From JARRJS01 sp037388885 (GTDB lineage Bacteria; Gemmatimonadota; Gemmatimonadetes; Longimicrobiales; RSA9), in assembly GCA_037388885.1 (NCBI GenBank), contig JARRJS010000066.1:1-15762 (forward strand): DNA of 15,762 nucleotides. Direction: 5' to 3'. A program made the position numbers and the translations under genes. This document shows, piece after piece, positions 15,133-15,762 of this stretch. The notes beneath the pieces are model-generated. The model was not told the origin of the DNA, did no database searches, and saw only the letters and a program-made list of their open reading frames with translations. Each line of letters begins with the position of its first letter. The first letter of the stretch is position 1.

Positions 15133-15762
15133 CACACCTGCAGTGGTCCCTGGTCGCGGCCCTGGCCGCGACGACATGGACGGGATTTGCGCCGTCGTCG
15201 GCCACGGCTAGTGGGGTCGTCGCCGATACCGGCTTTTCGGCAGGTCGCGCCGGGTTCCAGGTAAAGTTCAAGAACCTGACAGCGCCCTACCGCGTAATGG
15301 CGCTGTTCGCGATGCCGGGCGAGTGGATCGACCTCGACGTTATAAGCCCATCCCCGGCACATCGGTACCGGGTCGAAGCCACCGATGGCGCGCTGATGGT
15401 CCGGAACGTGAAGCGCTGGCGCTGGCAGGCGCCGACCGTGAGCGGCTTATATACCATTACCGTCGTTCAACTGGATACTCCCGACTCCATCACGCTCCAC
15501 GCCTTCGTCATGGTACCGTTCAGCCGGGTGAAGAACGGCTACCTGAACGGCTACCACATCGGGGAGTACCCCAACGCACCGCTCCGGCAGCTGCCGATCT
15601 ACCGCCGCCCGAGAGGCTTCGTGGAGGTGACGGCAGAGAACCGGGATACACCGGTGTCCACACACTTCCGCCTGGGCCAGTTCCTGTGCAAGCAGCCCGC
15701 GAGGTGGCCCCGGTATCTGGTTCTGAACGAGCGTCTCCTGCTGAAGCTGGAGCTGCTCCTGC
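15129..15762 (+). CDS. Putative M15-family D,D-carboxypeptidase-like exported protein (cut by right edge)
   Basis: The first 211 residues are visible. ATG at 15129 overlaps the transpeptidase stop (ATGA). The signal peptide (MTHLQWSLVAALAA) has a likely cleavage ATA-SG near residue 28. A beta-rich N-terminal domain follows, with a GEWIDLDVI segment and WRWQAPTVSGLYTITV. Near 165-211 come a PRGFVEVTAENRDTPVSTHF segment, LGQFLCKQ and VLNERLLLKLELLL. From memory this resembles the start of the metallo-peptidase M15/YcbK-like fold, which normally continues with an SGYRTPxYN motif and zinc-binding His/Asp. Those residues would lie beyond the window, so catalysis cannot be confirmed. Pairing with an L,D-transpeptidase supports a role in trimming pentapeptides to tetrapeptides. 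Confidence 0.7.
   Translation, partial: MTHLQWSLVAALAATTWTGFAPSSATASGVVADTGFSAGRAGFQVKFKNLTAPYRVMALFAMPGEWIDLDVISPSPAHRYRVEATDGALMVRNVKRWRWQAPTVSGLYTITVVQLDTPDSITLHAFVMVPFSRVKNGYLNGYHIGEYPNAPLRQLPIYRRPRGFVEVTAENRDTPVSTHFRLGQFLCKQPARWPRYLVLNERLLLKLELLL

Noticed and set aside
13390..15177. Minus-strand open frame of 595 codons across the transpeptidase
   Set aside because: No motif or signal sequence; the opposite strand carries SHGCIRL and the peptidoglycan-binding domain.

Overview
The window is GC-rich, tightly packed bacterial chromosome from a Gram-negative organism: it encodes a TonB-dependent outer-membrane receptor, lipoproteins, Sec-exported proteins and peptidoglycan enzymes. The gene types (a sortilin/VPS10-like BNR propeller of about 1,000 residues, surface glycoside hydrolases, and a carboxypeptidase-regulatory-domain TonB receptor followed by a DUF4249-like lipoprotein) are what I would expect in Gemmatimonadota or a similar soil phylum. 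That assignment is an inference; there is no rRNA or other marker gene here.

Layout. 1-1937 (minus) is a GH2 beta-mannosidase cut by the left edge. 1938-2307 is a divergent gap filled by a repeat element. 2308-5070 (plus) is a GH3 lipoprotein, probably a beta-xylosidase or beta-glucosidase, with an inserted PA14 domain; two short tandem arrays lie in the linker in front of the insert. 5071-5556 is a gap holding a second copy of the same repeat element. 5557-8634 (plus) is an exported BNR/sortilin-like propeller protein. 8707-9936 and 9933-12239 (both minus) are a DUF4249-like lipoprotein and its TonB receptor, overlapping by ATGA. 12240-12663 is a divergent regulatory gap with a possible leader peptide. 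12664-13233 (plus) is a membrane-anchored monohaem cytochrome c. 13411-15132 and 15129-15762 (both plus) are a YcbB-type L,D-transpeptidase and a protein that looks like an M15 D,D-carboxypeptidase, again overlapping by ATGA and cut by the right edge.

How the genes work together. GH2 and GH3 are divergent, both exported and probably lipid-anchored, and suit the terminal trimming of beta-linked plant polysaccharides or their oligomers. No SusC/SusD pair or endo-acting enzyme is visible beside them. The receptor/DUF4249-like pair is a separate two-gene outer-membrane unit. The transpeptidase/M15 pair forms a coherent cell-wall module, because D,D-carboxypeptidases make the tetrapeptide donors that L,D-transpeptidases use.

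The least ordinary feature is the two-copy intergenic element (1966-2265 and 5189-5465). The copies share three short boxes in the same order and orientation. Each also carries 9-nt-periodic arms arranged as an inverted repeat. The arm sequences differ between copies but match within each copy; in copy 1 all three arm mismatches become G-U pairs in the plus-strand transcript.
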